Assembly (NCBI GenBank): GCA_016745015.1
Contig: JADGDH010000014.1
Span: forward strand, 1-38,464
From: Colwellia sp.
GTDB lineage: Bacteria; Pseudomonadota; Gammaproteobacteria; Enterobacterales; Alteromonadaceae
Direction: 5' to 3'
Length of the DNA: 38,464 nt
The notes under the pieces: generated by a model
Told to the model about the DNA's origin: nothing
Database searches by the model: none
The model's input: only the letters and a program-made list of their open reading frames with translations
Shown here: piece by piece, positions 30,864 to 38,464 of the stretch
Layout: each line of letters starts with the position of its first letter
Numbering within the stretch: position 1 is the stretch's first letter
Made by a program: the position numbers and the translations under genes

Positions 30864-31634
30864 TTAATTAGCAGCTTTGGCGCATATTAAATTTACGCCT
30901 TGAGCTACTAGCTGCGATCTTACTGACTCAGATAAATCATCATCAGTAATGAGAGTATGTATTTGTTGCCAACCTAATTCAAGGTTAGGTATTTTTTTAG
31001 CTATTTTTTCTGACTCAATCATTACAATTACTTCGCGTGCAACCTCAGCCATGACACGGCTTAAGCCAGTTAGTTCATTAAAAGTCGTTGTACCTCGGCC
31101 AATATCAATGCCATCTGCACCAATAAATAATTGATCAAAGTCGTACGAACGAAGTACTTGCTCTGCTACCTTCCCTTGAAAAGCTTCTGAATTTGCATCC
31201 CAAGTACCACCTGTCATCAATAATGTTGGTTCATTTTCTAAAGCATGAATTTCATTGGCGATGCTCAAAGCATTAGTCATCACAACTAAACCTTTTTTAC
31301 TTTCTAATTCACATACAAGAGCAGAGGTTGTTTGCCCACTATCAATAATAATACGATTATGATCTCTCACTAGTGTGGCCGCATGTTTTGCAATAATTTT
31401 CTTTTGCTTAGAAAGTTTTTCACTTTTAGGCTCTGTTATTTCACTAGGCAGCGCTATAGCCCCACCATAACGTCTTAATAACAAACCACTGTTTTCTAGT
31501 GAGGCAAGATCTTTTCTGATTGAAACTTCTGAAATATCAAACTGTTTAGCTAAGCTATCAACGCTAACCTCACCGCTGATATTAAGTTCTGCAATAATAC
31601 TATGACGACGTTGTTGAGTATTTCTTTTAGACAT
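30864..31634 (-). CDS. DeoR-family transcriptional regulator
   Basis: N-term DeoR HTH 'RRHSIIAELNISGEVSVDSLAKQFDISEVSIRKDLASLENSGLLLRRYGGA'; sugar-P sensor 'IIDSGQTTSALV'. Confidence 0.92.
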   Translation of the reverse strand: MSKRNTQQRRHSIIAELNISGEVSVDSLAKQFDISEVSIRKDLASLENSGLLLRRYGGAIALPSEITEPKSEKLSKQKKIIAKHAATLVRDHNRIIIDSGQTTSALVCELESKKGLVVMTNALSIANEIHALENEPTLLMTGGTWDANSEAFQGKVAEQVLRSYDFDQLFIGADGIDIGRGTTTFNELTGLSRVMAEVAREVIVMIESEKIAKKIPNLELGWQQIHTLITDDDLSESVRSQLVAQGVNLICAKAAN

Positions 31635-31771
31635 GGAATTCTAAGTAATTTTCGGTTGACTTTCATTTTGACTGTATTATGTTTCATTTCGAAAGGTATT
31701 GCAATTTATACTCTCAAAAATACACGCTCTTTACCACCTTTAACACCGCAGCAACCCTTTATCCTGAACAT

Positions 31772-31793
31772 AAAAAGGCGCTCAATGGCGCCT
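31772..31793 (-). terminator. Rho-independent terminator downstream of glmU
   Basis: On - strand AGGCGC-CATTGA-GCGCCT followed by TTTT. Confidence 0.75.
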
Positions 31794-31840
31794 ATACTCA
31801 TCCAAGTTAACTCAAGTTCATTCTAACCATCAATCAATAT

Positions 31841-33211
31841 TTACTTTTTACTTGGTCTTGGCCAATTTTTAATATTACGTTGTTTACCACGTGCTACAGC
31901 TAATTCGCCATTTTCTACATCTTTCGCAATAACGGAGCCTGCTCCTACAGTTGCTGTACTACCAATAAATATAGGAGCAACTAATGAGCTATTTGAGCCA
32001 ATAAAAGCATTATCATCAATAATAGTTTGTGACTTATTAACACCATCATAATTACAGGTAATAGTACCTGCACCTATATTGACATTTTGACCAACAAGGG
32101 TATCTCCAAGGTAAGTTAAATGCCCTGCTTTACTTCCTTCACCTAAAGTACTCTTTTTCATTTCAACAAAGTTACCTACATGAGAGTCTTTATTCATTAC
32201 AGTGCCAGGGCGAATACGCGCAAAAGGACCAACCGAACAGTTTTCACCAATTAAAGCATCTTCAATAATACTATTAGGCTTTATTTCAGCATTTTCAGAG
32301 ATTGAACAATTTTTAAGAATACAATTAGCACCAATTTTAACGCCATTTGCGAGTTCAACTGTTCCTTCAAAAAGGCAATTAATATCAATACTTACTTCGC
32401 TGCCAACAATTAAATCTCCTCGTATATCAATACGATTAGGATCACGTAAGCTTGCACCTGCAATCATTAAATCTTCAGCTAATCTGGCTTGATAAGCACG
32501 CTCTAGTGATGCTAGTTGCACACGGTTATTCGCTCCCTCTACTTCAATTTCTGTTTCTGGATGAGCTGTGGCTATTAATTTACCTTCATTGTGAGCAGCA
32601 GCTATTATATCAGTTAGATAGTATTCACCTTGCGCATTCTCATTAGAAAGACCGCTTAGCCAGCGTTTTAAGTCTCCACCATTGGCTAATAGAATACCTG
32701 TATTGGCTTCATTAATAGTAAGTTGCTCAGGGTTAGCATCTTTTTGTTCCACTATGCCAACAACTTTTCCATCAGTACGAACAATACGACCATAGCCCGC
32801 TGGATTAGCTAAATTAACCGTTAATAATGCCATGCCCTTTTCAGGTTTAACCTGAAGTAAATTTTCTAATGTTGATACTTTAGTTAACGGTACATCACCA
32901 TAAAGTACTAATACATTTTCATCATCTTTTAGAAAAGGAGAGGCTTGATCTACCGCATGACCTGTACCTAATTGTTCAGTTTGTTCAACAAAAGTTAAGT
33001 CTTCACCTAAACTTCCCCCTGTTAGAGTAGCTTTAAGTACTTCACCACCAAAACCATAAACAACATAAATATTTGTTGCCCCTAAGTGGCGAGCACTATC
33101 GATAACATGAGAAACCATAGGTTTATCAGCCACAACATGAAGCACTTTAGGTAAAGAAGAACGCATACGGGTACCTTTACCCGCAGCAAGAATAACAACA
33201 GAAAGACCCAT
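31841..33211 (-). CDS. glmU: Bifunctional UDP-GlcNAc pyrophosphorylase / GlcN-1-P acetyltransferase
   Basis: '[21 protein letters not shown]', 'GTGHAVDQA', left-handed beta-helix repeats, '[34 protein letters not shown]'. Confidence 0.97.
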   Translation of the reverse strand: MGLSVVILAAGKGTRMRSSLPKVLHVVADKPMVSHVIDSARHLGATNIYVVYGFGGEVLKATLTGGSLGEDLTFVEQTEQLGTGHAVDQASPFLKDDENVLVLYGDVPLTKVSTLENLLQVKPEKGMALLTVNLANPAGYGRIVRTDGKVVGIVEQKDANPEQLTINEANTGILLANGGDLKRWLSGLSNENAQGEYYLTDIIAAAHNEGKLIATAHPETEIEVEGANNRVQLASLERAYQARLAEDLMIAGASLRDPNRIDIRGDLIVGSEVSIDINCLFEGTVELANGVKIGANCILKNCSISENAEIKPNSIIEDALIGENCSVGPFARIRPGTVMNKDSHVGNFVEMKKSTLGEGSKAGHLTYLGDTLVGQNVNIGAGTITCNYDGVNKSQTIIDDNAFIGSNSSLVAPIFIGSTATVGAGSVIAKDVENGELAVARGKQRNIKNWPRPSKK

Positions 33212-33291
33212 AATTTTTCCATAAAAGAGATATTTATAATATTATAACTTTCAATAAGTAAATTATACAAAGATTTATTTGCTCTGTTGTA

Positions 33292-34980
33292 CTACCTTAT
33301 TTTTTTCGTCCAATCTAAACGGATATCCCAACCATCTAACCTGTGTTCAACCTTAAGCGGTGCTACTGATTCATCTATTTTTTTATGCACATTAATAGCA
33401 GGTGATATATTCACTTCACGTCCATGGATAAAACTTTGTGTTCTAACAATTTGACTATATGCTTTATTAAGATCATAAGCACGCTGTTTTGATGGCGTTA
33501 TTAGTTGATAAACATCAGCATTTCTTACTTTTTCTTTATCAACAGAGCCATCTGGTTTGTACCATTTTTTGAACATTTCCATATTTTCTCGAAATTCATT
33601 ACCCCCGCCATTTGCTTGTAAATACTGTAAAATTTCACCTTGTTTCTGGCCACGTGAAGGGGCATCCACCATACCTTTTAAATCAATATAACCCCAACCA
33701 GCTTTCCCAGTAATTTTGCGAGGAAAGGCAAAAGTATGATCAATTGTTGTACCTATTGCAGAGTGACATCCCATACAAAATGAAGTTTCTTCATATGATT
33801 GAGGTCGTAGTTCGCCACTATAATCTTCGATATAACCTTGAATTAACCAACCAAATTTATTATTAAAACCGCGATCTTTCACTTCAGTGTAATGAGGTAA
33901 TTGCTCATCTAATTTTTCTTTTCTCTCTCTTCGGTATGCTGTATCTATATCACCATCAGATAATACCTTTGTTTTTGTCATATAACGTAATTCTTTCATT
34001 CGCTTTGGCGTGTATATTTCACCATTGTTGTCAACACCTATATAGCGAACAGAATGCATTATCTCAGTTTTTGCGGGGTATTGCAGACGAGGAACTCTAA
34101 TATTATTTGCATCTCCCACAAAGAAATCTCTTTTTTTCAATACCTCAACTTTGTTTGATTTATTCCCATCTTCGTTAATATCTGTGTCTATCTCAAACTC
34201 ATTTACTATAAAACTATCCATTTCAGTTAGTTCTTTTATCCCCATTTCAACCAATGACAAGTTAATTAAATATATACTTTCGTTATACAGTCCATCTTGT
34301 TGTCTAAATTCTGCAGGTAAACGAATAAGCACGTCATCAGTTGCTCCATTTGTTGGCCAAAAAGTCCCAGGAAAAGGCTTGTAATTAAAGGCGACCCAAC
34401 CACTACCATCTTTTGCAATACCCTTATCATCAAAAGCCTCTTTGGCTAAGTGGTAGTTTTTCAGATCTGGAATAAATCCAGCCCACTCTCTTTTCTCTAA
34501 ACTTTGAACCAAAGTACTATAGTTATCTTGATCAACATATTTAGCAATTTGTTCATTGCTTATTTTTTTTATCCATGTTCGGCGATCTACAAATAAATTT
34601 TTCCAACTATTAATTTCACCTTCATCAGAAAAATTATATATGCCTTGATTAGCACCATCATTTCGCAAATTTGTGCGATATTCATTTGAATTAAGTTTTG
34701 GATAAGTTTGGTGGCAGGTATAACAAGGGTTGTTTTTCCCTTCTGTTTTTGTGTAGCATTGCGGTGGAATTGGTGCCTCCTCATTAATACTTCCATTTTC
34801 TGTAGGAATGACTCTATTGCTTTCATCAACATGTGGTATTAATGATACCTTGCCATGTTCACTGTATACTTCACCTGAAAATACAGTAAAAGCAATCATC
34901 AAAGATGCACTCATAAATAACACATAATTCTTCATAACAATCCTGTTCGTTAGCTGATTTTTAACTTTCCCAGTATACAA
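33292..34980 (-). CDS. Exported multiheme (diheme) cytochrome c-like protein
   Basis: Signal-like N-term; two CxxCH motifs 'CYTCHQTYP' and 'CMGCHSAIG'. Confidence 0.78.
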   Translation of the reverse strand: MYTGKVKNQLTNRIVMKNYVLFMSASLMIAFTVFSGEVYSEHGKVSLIPHVDESNRVIPTENGSINEEAPIPPQCYTKTEGKNNPCYTCHQTYPKLNSNEYRTNLRNDGANQGIYNFSDEGEINSWKNLFVDRRTWIKKISNEQIAKYVDQDNYSTLVQSLEKREWAGFIPDLKNYHLAKEAFDDKGIAKDGSGWVAFNYKPFPGTFWPTNGATDDVLIRLPAEFRQQDGLYNESIYLINLSLVEMGIKELTEMDSFIVNEFEIDTDINEDGNKSNKVEVLKKRDFFVGDANNIRVPRLQYPAKTEIMHSVRYIGVDNNGEIYTPKRMKELRYMTKTKVLSDGDIDTAYRRERKEKLDEQLPHYTEVKDRGFNNKFGWLIQGYIEDYSGELRPQSYEETSFCMGCHSAIGTTIDHTFAFPRKITGKAGWGYIDLKGMVDAPSRGQKQGEILQYLQANGGGNEFRENMEMFKKWYKPDGSVDKEKVRNADVYQLITPSKQRAYDLNKAYSQIVRTQSFIHGREVNISPAINVHKKIDESVAPLKVEHRLDGWDIRLDWTKKIR

Positions 34981-35113
34981 ATAGTTTATGACAGTTATTT
35001 GAATAACAATTCCTTCACAAATAATTCATATATAAGTCAAAAATCGATCTCCTAATTGTCATATCTTCTTATTAAATTACTAGCGTCTTGAAATATAATA
35101 TTAGGGAATAAAA

Positions 35114-36829
35114 ATGCTAAAAGTTAAAAAAGCTAAAATAGCCGTATTGGTGTCAATAATTCTAAGTACGTCAATTTTATCGGGATGTGATGGTGATGAT
35201 GGTAAAGTTGGAGCCAATGGAATAGATGGTACTAATGGCACTAATGGTCAGGATTTAACAACCCCTGCAAAACTAACACGGTTAGCAACAGTACCTGTCG
35301 GTGCTGAAATTACAGGTATGTTCTTATCTGATAATGACGAACTATTTTTTAATGTCCAACATCCTTCAGATTTATCTGGTAATGATACCGCAGCACAAGT
35401 TGGTGTTGTTACCGGTATGGATTGGAGCCAGTTAGATCCAATGACGAGCAATTTATCAGTACCTGTATCAGATGAAGAGAAGCTATCAGTACGTTTAGTT
35501 TCCGGCCAATATCAAGTACTTGGTAAAGCTGGTGATACATTTAATAACCAATTACCTCATGGTTTAGGTTCTATTACGACTTCAGATGGTTCAACAAAAA
35601 TAAAGCAATCTCAAGATCCTGATTTTAATGCTTTTGTTCCTACTTCCGCTAATGGCAATAATGGCTATTTATTTACTGCATGGGAAGACCGACCAGGTGC
35701 AATGACTCGTATTGAATTATCAAAAGAAGATAATGGCAGCTGGCTAACCGGCGATATAATTAATGTTGATTTTTCTTATGTTTTAGGCACCTTGATTAAT
35801 TGTTTTGGCACACTATCTCCTTGGAATACTCCTTTAACATCTGAAGAAAATTACGAAGCTGAAAATACTGCGCAGTGGAATAATACGGCTTATTTGGATG
35901 GCTATCCTAGTTATACTGACGTTAAAAACCTGCAAACCTACTTGCAATCTTCAACATTACCTAATCCTTATGATTATGGCTATATTGTTGAAATAATGAA
36001 TCCTACATCTTCAAGCCCTACACCTGTTAAACATTTTACATTGGGTCGTGTTGCTCACGAAAACTCTGTAGTAATGCCTGATTGGAAAACTGTTTACACC
36101 ACAGATGATGGTTCCAATAAAGCATTTTACAAATTTGTTGCCACAACTGCTGGTGATTTAAGCTCTGGTACTTTATATGCAGCAAAACTTACTCAAGATG
36201 CTAGCAGCGACCCTGCAAAAACTGGTTTTGATATTGAGTGGATTAAATTAGGCACAAGTAACAATACTGAAATTAAAACTTGGATAAATGCATATAACGG
36301 AATTTCAGAATCTGACTTTGTTGAAGGGGCTACAAGCTATATAACACAACCTGAAATAGATAATTGGGCTAATAATGGTACTGGCGATGATCGTTATGCT
36401 TTCTTAGAAACATTACGAGCTGCAAAAGCAAAAGGAGCAACAACAGAGTTTCGTAAAATGGAAGGTGTGGTAATTAATTACGATGGTGCTGCAAGTGGCT
36501 CTGTTCCCTTTATGTATGTTGCTATGTCTGAAGTAGGTAAAGGTATGGTTGACACTGAAGGTGATATTCAACTTGATTCATCTGCTAAATGTGGTGCAGT
36601 TTATCGTTTTGGTTTACATTCAGATTATAATGTTACTCGTATGGAGCCAGTAATTGTTGGTGGAGCTTATAATTCATCTGGTGATGCTGATGGTAATAAA
36701 TGTGATGTTAATGCAATATCAAATCCTGATAACCTAGCCGTTATGGATGATGGCCGTGTCATGATTGGTGAAGATACTAGTAAGCATGTTAACAATGCTC
36801 TTTGGATATATAACCCTAAAGGGAAGTAA
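35114..36829 (+). CDS. PhoX-like (DUF839 family) lipoprotein with short collagen-like linker
   Basis: Lipobox 'LSGC' then GXX triplets 'GDDGKVGANGIDGTNGTNGQD'; PhoX-like 'NCFGTLSPWNTPLTSEE', 'GRVAHENSVVMPDWKTVYTTDDG', 'NPDNLAVMDDGRVMIGED'. Confidence 0.72.
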   Translation: MLKVKKAKIAVLVSIILSTSILSGCDGDDGKVGANGIDGTNGTNGQDLTTPAKLTRLATVPVGAEITGMFLSDNDELFFNVQHPSDLSGNDTAAQVGVVTGMDWSQLDPMTSNLSVPVSDEEKLSVRLVSGQYQVLGKAGDTFNNQLPHGLGSITTSDGSTKIKQSQDPDFNAFVPTSANGNNGYLFTAWEDRPGAMTRIELSKEDNGSWLTGDIINVDFSYVLGTLINCFGTLSPWNTPLTSEENYEAENTAQWNNTAYLDGYPSYTDVKNLQTYLQSSTLPNPYDYGYIVEIMNPTSSSPTPVKHFTLGRVAHENSVVMPDWKTVYTTDDGSNKAFYKFVATTAGDLSSGTLYAAKLTQDASSDPAKTGFDIEWIKLGTSNNTEIKTWINAYNGISESDFVEGATSYITQPEIDNWANNGTGDDRYAFLETLRAAKAKGATTEFRKMEGVVINYDGAASGSVPFMYVAMSEVGKGMVDTEGDIQLDSSAKCGAVYRFGLHSDYNVTRMEPVIVGGAYNSSGDADGNKCDVNAISNPDNLAVMDDGRVMIGEDTSKHVNNALWIYNPKGK

Positions 36830-36860
36830 TCTAGTAACAATTGAATTAAGGTTATTCCAT

Positions 36861-36897
36861 CAAACAAAAACCAATCACATCGATTGGTTTTTGTTTG
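36861..36897. terminator. Intrinsic terminator downstream of PhoX-like gene
   Basis: CAAACAAAAACCAATC-ACATC-GATTGGTTTTTGTTTG, 16-bp perfect stem, 5-nt loop. Confidence 0.8.
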
Positions 36898-36903
36898 ACT
36901 ACC

Positions 36904-36940
36904 CTAATATCTGTTGATCTTTCATGTTTAAATTTTGTTC
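36904..36940. repeat. Dispersed repeat, copy 2
   Basis: CTAATATCTGTTGATCTTTCATGTTTAAATTTTGTTC; matches copy 1 at 26970-27006 in the same orientation. Confidence 0.6.
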
Positions 36941-37054
36941 GAATTAAATGTTTATACCATCCTGCTATTTATCATAATTTTACAACCACCTTTTGCTAAT
37001 TCAATAAAGATACTATTTCAATATAAGATTAACTACATAAAACCCCATAAAAAA

Positions 37055-37071
37055 TGCACCTTCACTGTGCA
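37055..37071. promoter_or_regulatory. Candidate NtrC binding site upstream of nirB
   Basis: TGCAC-CTTCACT-GTGCA, matching TGCAC-N7-GTGCA. Confidence 0.65.
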
Positions 37072-37183
37072 AAACATATTTTATCGCCCTGTAAACAAGC
37101 ATAGTTAAAGTGTTTTTAAATAACATTCATTTGTAATTTCTTTTTTATCAATTAGTTAAACAATATAATATGTGGGTTTTAGA

Positions 37184-37199
37184 TTGGTACATAACTTGC
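37184..37199 (+). promoter_or_regulatory. Candidate sigma54 (-24/-12) promoter of nirB
   Basis: TTGGTACATAACTTGC: GG-N10-GC spacing and TTGC -12 element; one mismatch to TGGCAC. Confidence 0.7.
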
Positions 37200-37240
37200 G
37201 GTAGCACTATCAATATTGCACATGAGAGTGGTAAGTAAAC

Positions 37241-38464
37241 ATGAGTCAAAAAATTAATTTAGTAGTAATCGGCAATGGTCCTGTTGGCCATAATTTTTTA
37301 GAGTACTTAGTTGAAAGTGGTCAAAGTGATAAATACCAAGTCACTGTTTTTGGTGAAGAGCCTATTCCTGCCTACGATAGAGTTCATTTAACTGCTTGGT
37401 TTAAAAAACAATCTGTTGATGATATCAACATGGTTCATGATGATTTTTATCCTAAAAATAACTTTACACTTCACACTGGCGATAAAGCGACCAAAATTGA
37501 TCGTGATAATAAAGTTGTATACTCTGAAGCTGGCCTTAAGGTAAGTTACGATAAAATTATCCTTGCTACAGGCTCATTTCCTTTCGTTCCTCCTGTTCCA
37601 GGTCACGAACGTGATAATATTTTTGTTTATCGCACCATTGAAGATTTAGAAAAAATAACAGCAGCAGCAAAAACAGCCAAAGTAGGCGCTGTAATAGGTG
37701 GTGGTCTTCTTGGGCTAGAGGCAGCAAAAGCTGTAATGGATTTAGGTCTAAAAACTCACGTAGTTGAATTCGCTCCTCGTTTAATGGCCGTACAGGTAGA
37801 TGATGGCGGCGGCGCTATGTTAAGTAAAAAAATTGGTGATTTAGGTGTTAGTGTTCATACCCAAAAAAACACCCAAAATATTGGTGACGGTGATGATACT
37901 GTCCATAAAATGAGCTTTGCTGACGGCAGTGAATTAGAAACAGACATGATTGTTTTTTCTGCGGGTATTCGACCACGTGATGAACTAGCGCGTCAAGCTG
38001 ATTTAGCTATGGGCGAACGTGGTGGTGTAGTTATTAATAATAATGCATTAACCTCTGACGAAGATATTTATGCTATAGGCGAAGTTGCCCTTTGGGATAA
38101 TAAAATATTTGGTTTAATTGCTCCAGGTAATGCCATGGCACATGCAGCCGTTGACCACTTAACAGGTACAGGCACAAGTGAGTTTGCTGGTGCAGACATG
38201 AGTACTAAATTAAAACTCATGGGCGTTGACGTTGCCTCTATTGGTGATGCTCACGGTACCACACCAAACTCACGTAGCTACACCTATGTAAATGATCGTG
38301 AAGAAGTTTACAAAAAAATAGTTGTTAGTGATGACGACAAGTATTTGCTTGGTGCTGTATTAATTGGTGATGCTGCTGAATATGGCTCGTTATTACAATT
38401 TATGCTCAACAAAATGGAGCTTCCACCAGAACCAGAAGGATTAATTCTTCCAAGTGTTGACGGT
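37241..38464 (+). CDS. nirB: Nitrite reductase [NAD(P)H] large subunit, N-terminal part (truncated by window end)
   Basis: Open frame of 408 codons from ATG 37241, absent from the ORF track because it lacks a stop; 'LVVIGNGPVGHNFLEYLVE', 'YDRVHLTAWF', 'ILATGSFPFVPPVPG', 'GAVIGGGLLGLEAAKAV', 'MDLGLKTHVVEFAPRLMAVQVD'. Confidence 0.9.
   Translation, partial: MSQKINLVVIGNGPVGHNFLEYLVESGQSDKYQVTVFGEEPIPAYDRVHLTAWFKKQSVDDINMVHDDFYPKNNFTLHTGDKATKIDRDNKVVYSEAGLKVSYDKIILATGSFPFVPPVPGHERDNIFVYRTIEDLEKITAAAKTAKVGAVIGGGLLGLEAAKAVMDLGLKTHVVEFAPRLMAVQVDDGGGAMLSKKIGDLGVSVHTQKNTQNIGDGDDTVHKMSFADGSELETDMIVFSAGIRPRDELARQADLAMGERGGVVINNNALTSDEDIYAIGEVALWDNKIFGLIAPGNAMAHAAVDHLTGTGTSEFAGADMSTKLKLMGVDVASIGDAHGTTPNSRSYTYVNDREEVYKKIVVSDDDKYLLGAVLIGDAAEYGSLLQFMLNKMELPPEPEGLILPSVDG

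Noticed and set aside
36831-37240. Apparent empty region after the PhoX-like gene up to the window end in the ORF track
   Set aside because: The track omits the stop-less nirB frame; the true intergenic region ends at 37240
1-38464. CRISPR arrays, tRNA/rRNA genes, phage or defence islands
   Set aside because: No regularly spaced repeats, recognisable RNA genes, integrases or defence proteins were seen in the reading frames or intergenic regions

Overview
AT-rich chromosomal window, probably from a marine gammaproteobacterium (Alteromonadales/Colwellia-like by protein flavour; this is inference). No rRNA, tRNA, CRISPR or intact mobile element was seen. The core (about 9.7-26.9 kb) is a urea sensing, uptake and hydrolysis island. 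It holds a two-gene phosphorelay on the - strand: an NCS1-type transporter fused to a hybrid histidine kinase through a Cys-rich linker, plus a LuxR-type response regulator. Divergent from this are a porin, urtABCDE, ureD-ureABC-ureEFG and a small His-containing membrane protein on the + strand. Left of the island are a WS/DGAT acyltransferase, a lipid-binding-like protein, an HMG-CoA reductase, an alpha/beta hydrolase, and a coupled pair encoding PAS-GGDEF-EAL and a pseudo-receiver/hemerythrin protein. Right of it are an SLC13 permease, glmS, a DeoR regulator, glmU, a diheme cytochrome c-like protein divergent from a PhoX-like lipoprotein, and a nirB truncated by the window end with a recognisable sigma54 promoter and NtrC-like site. 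The most interesting leads are the transporter-kinase with its 9-Cys linker, the hemerythrin protein with two receiver domains lacking the phospho-acceptor Asp, the mini-HupE-like ORF after ureG, the urtA-urtB regulatory hairpins, and a dispersed 37-nt repeat. None is proven novel from sequence alone.
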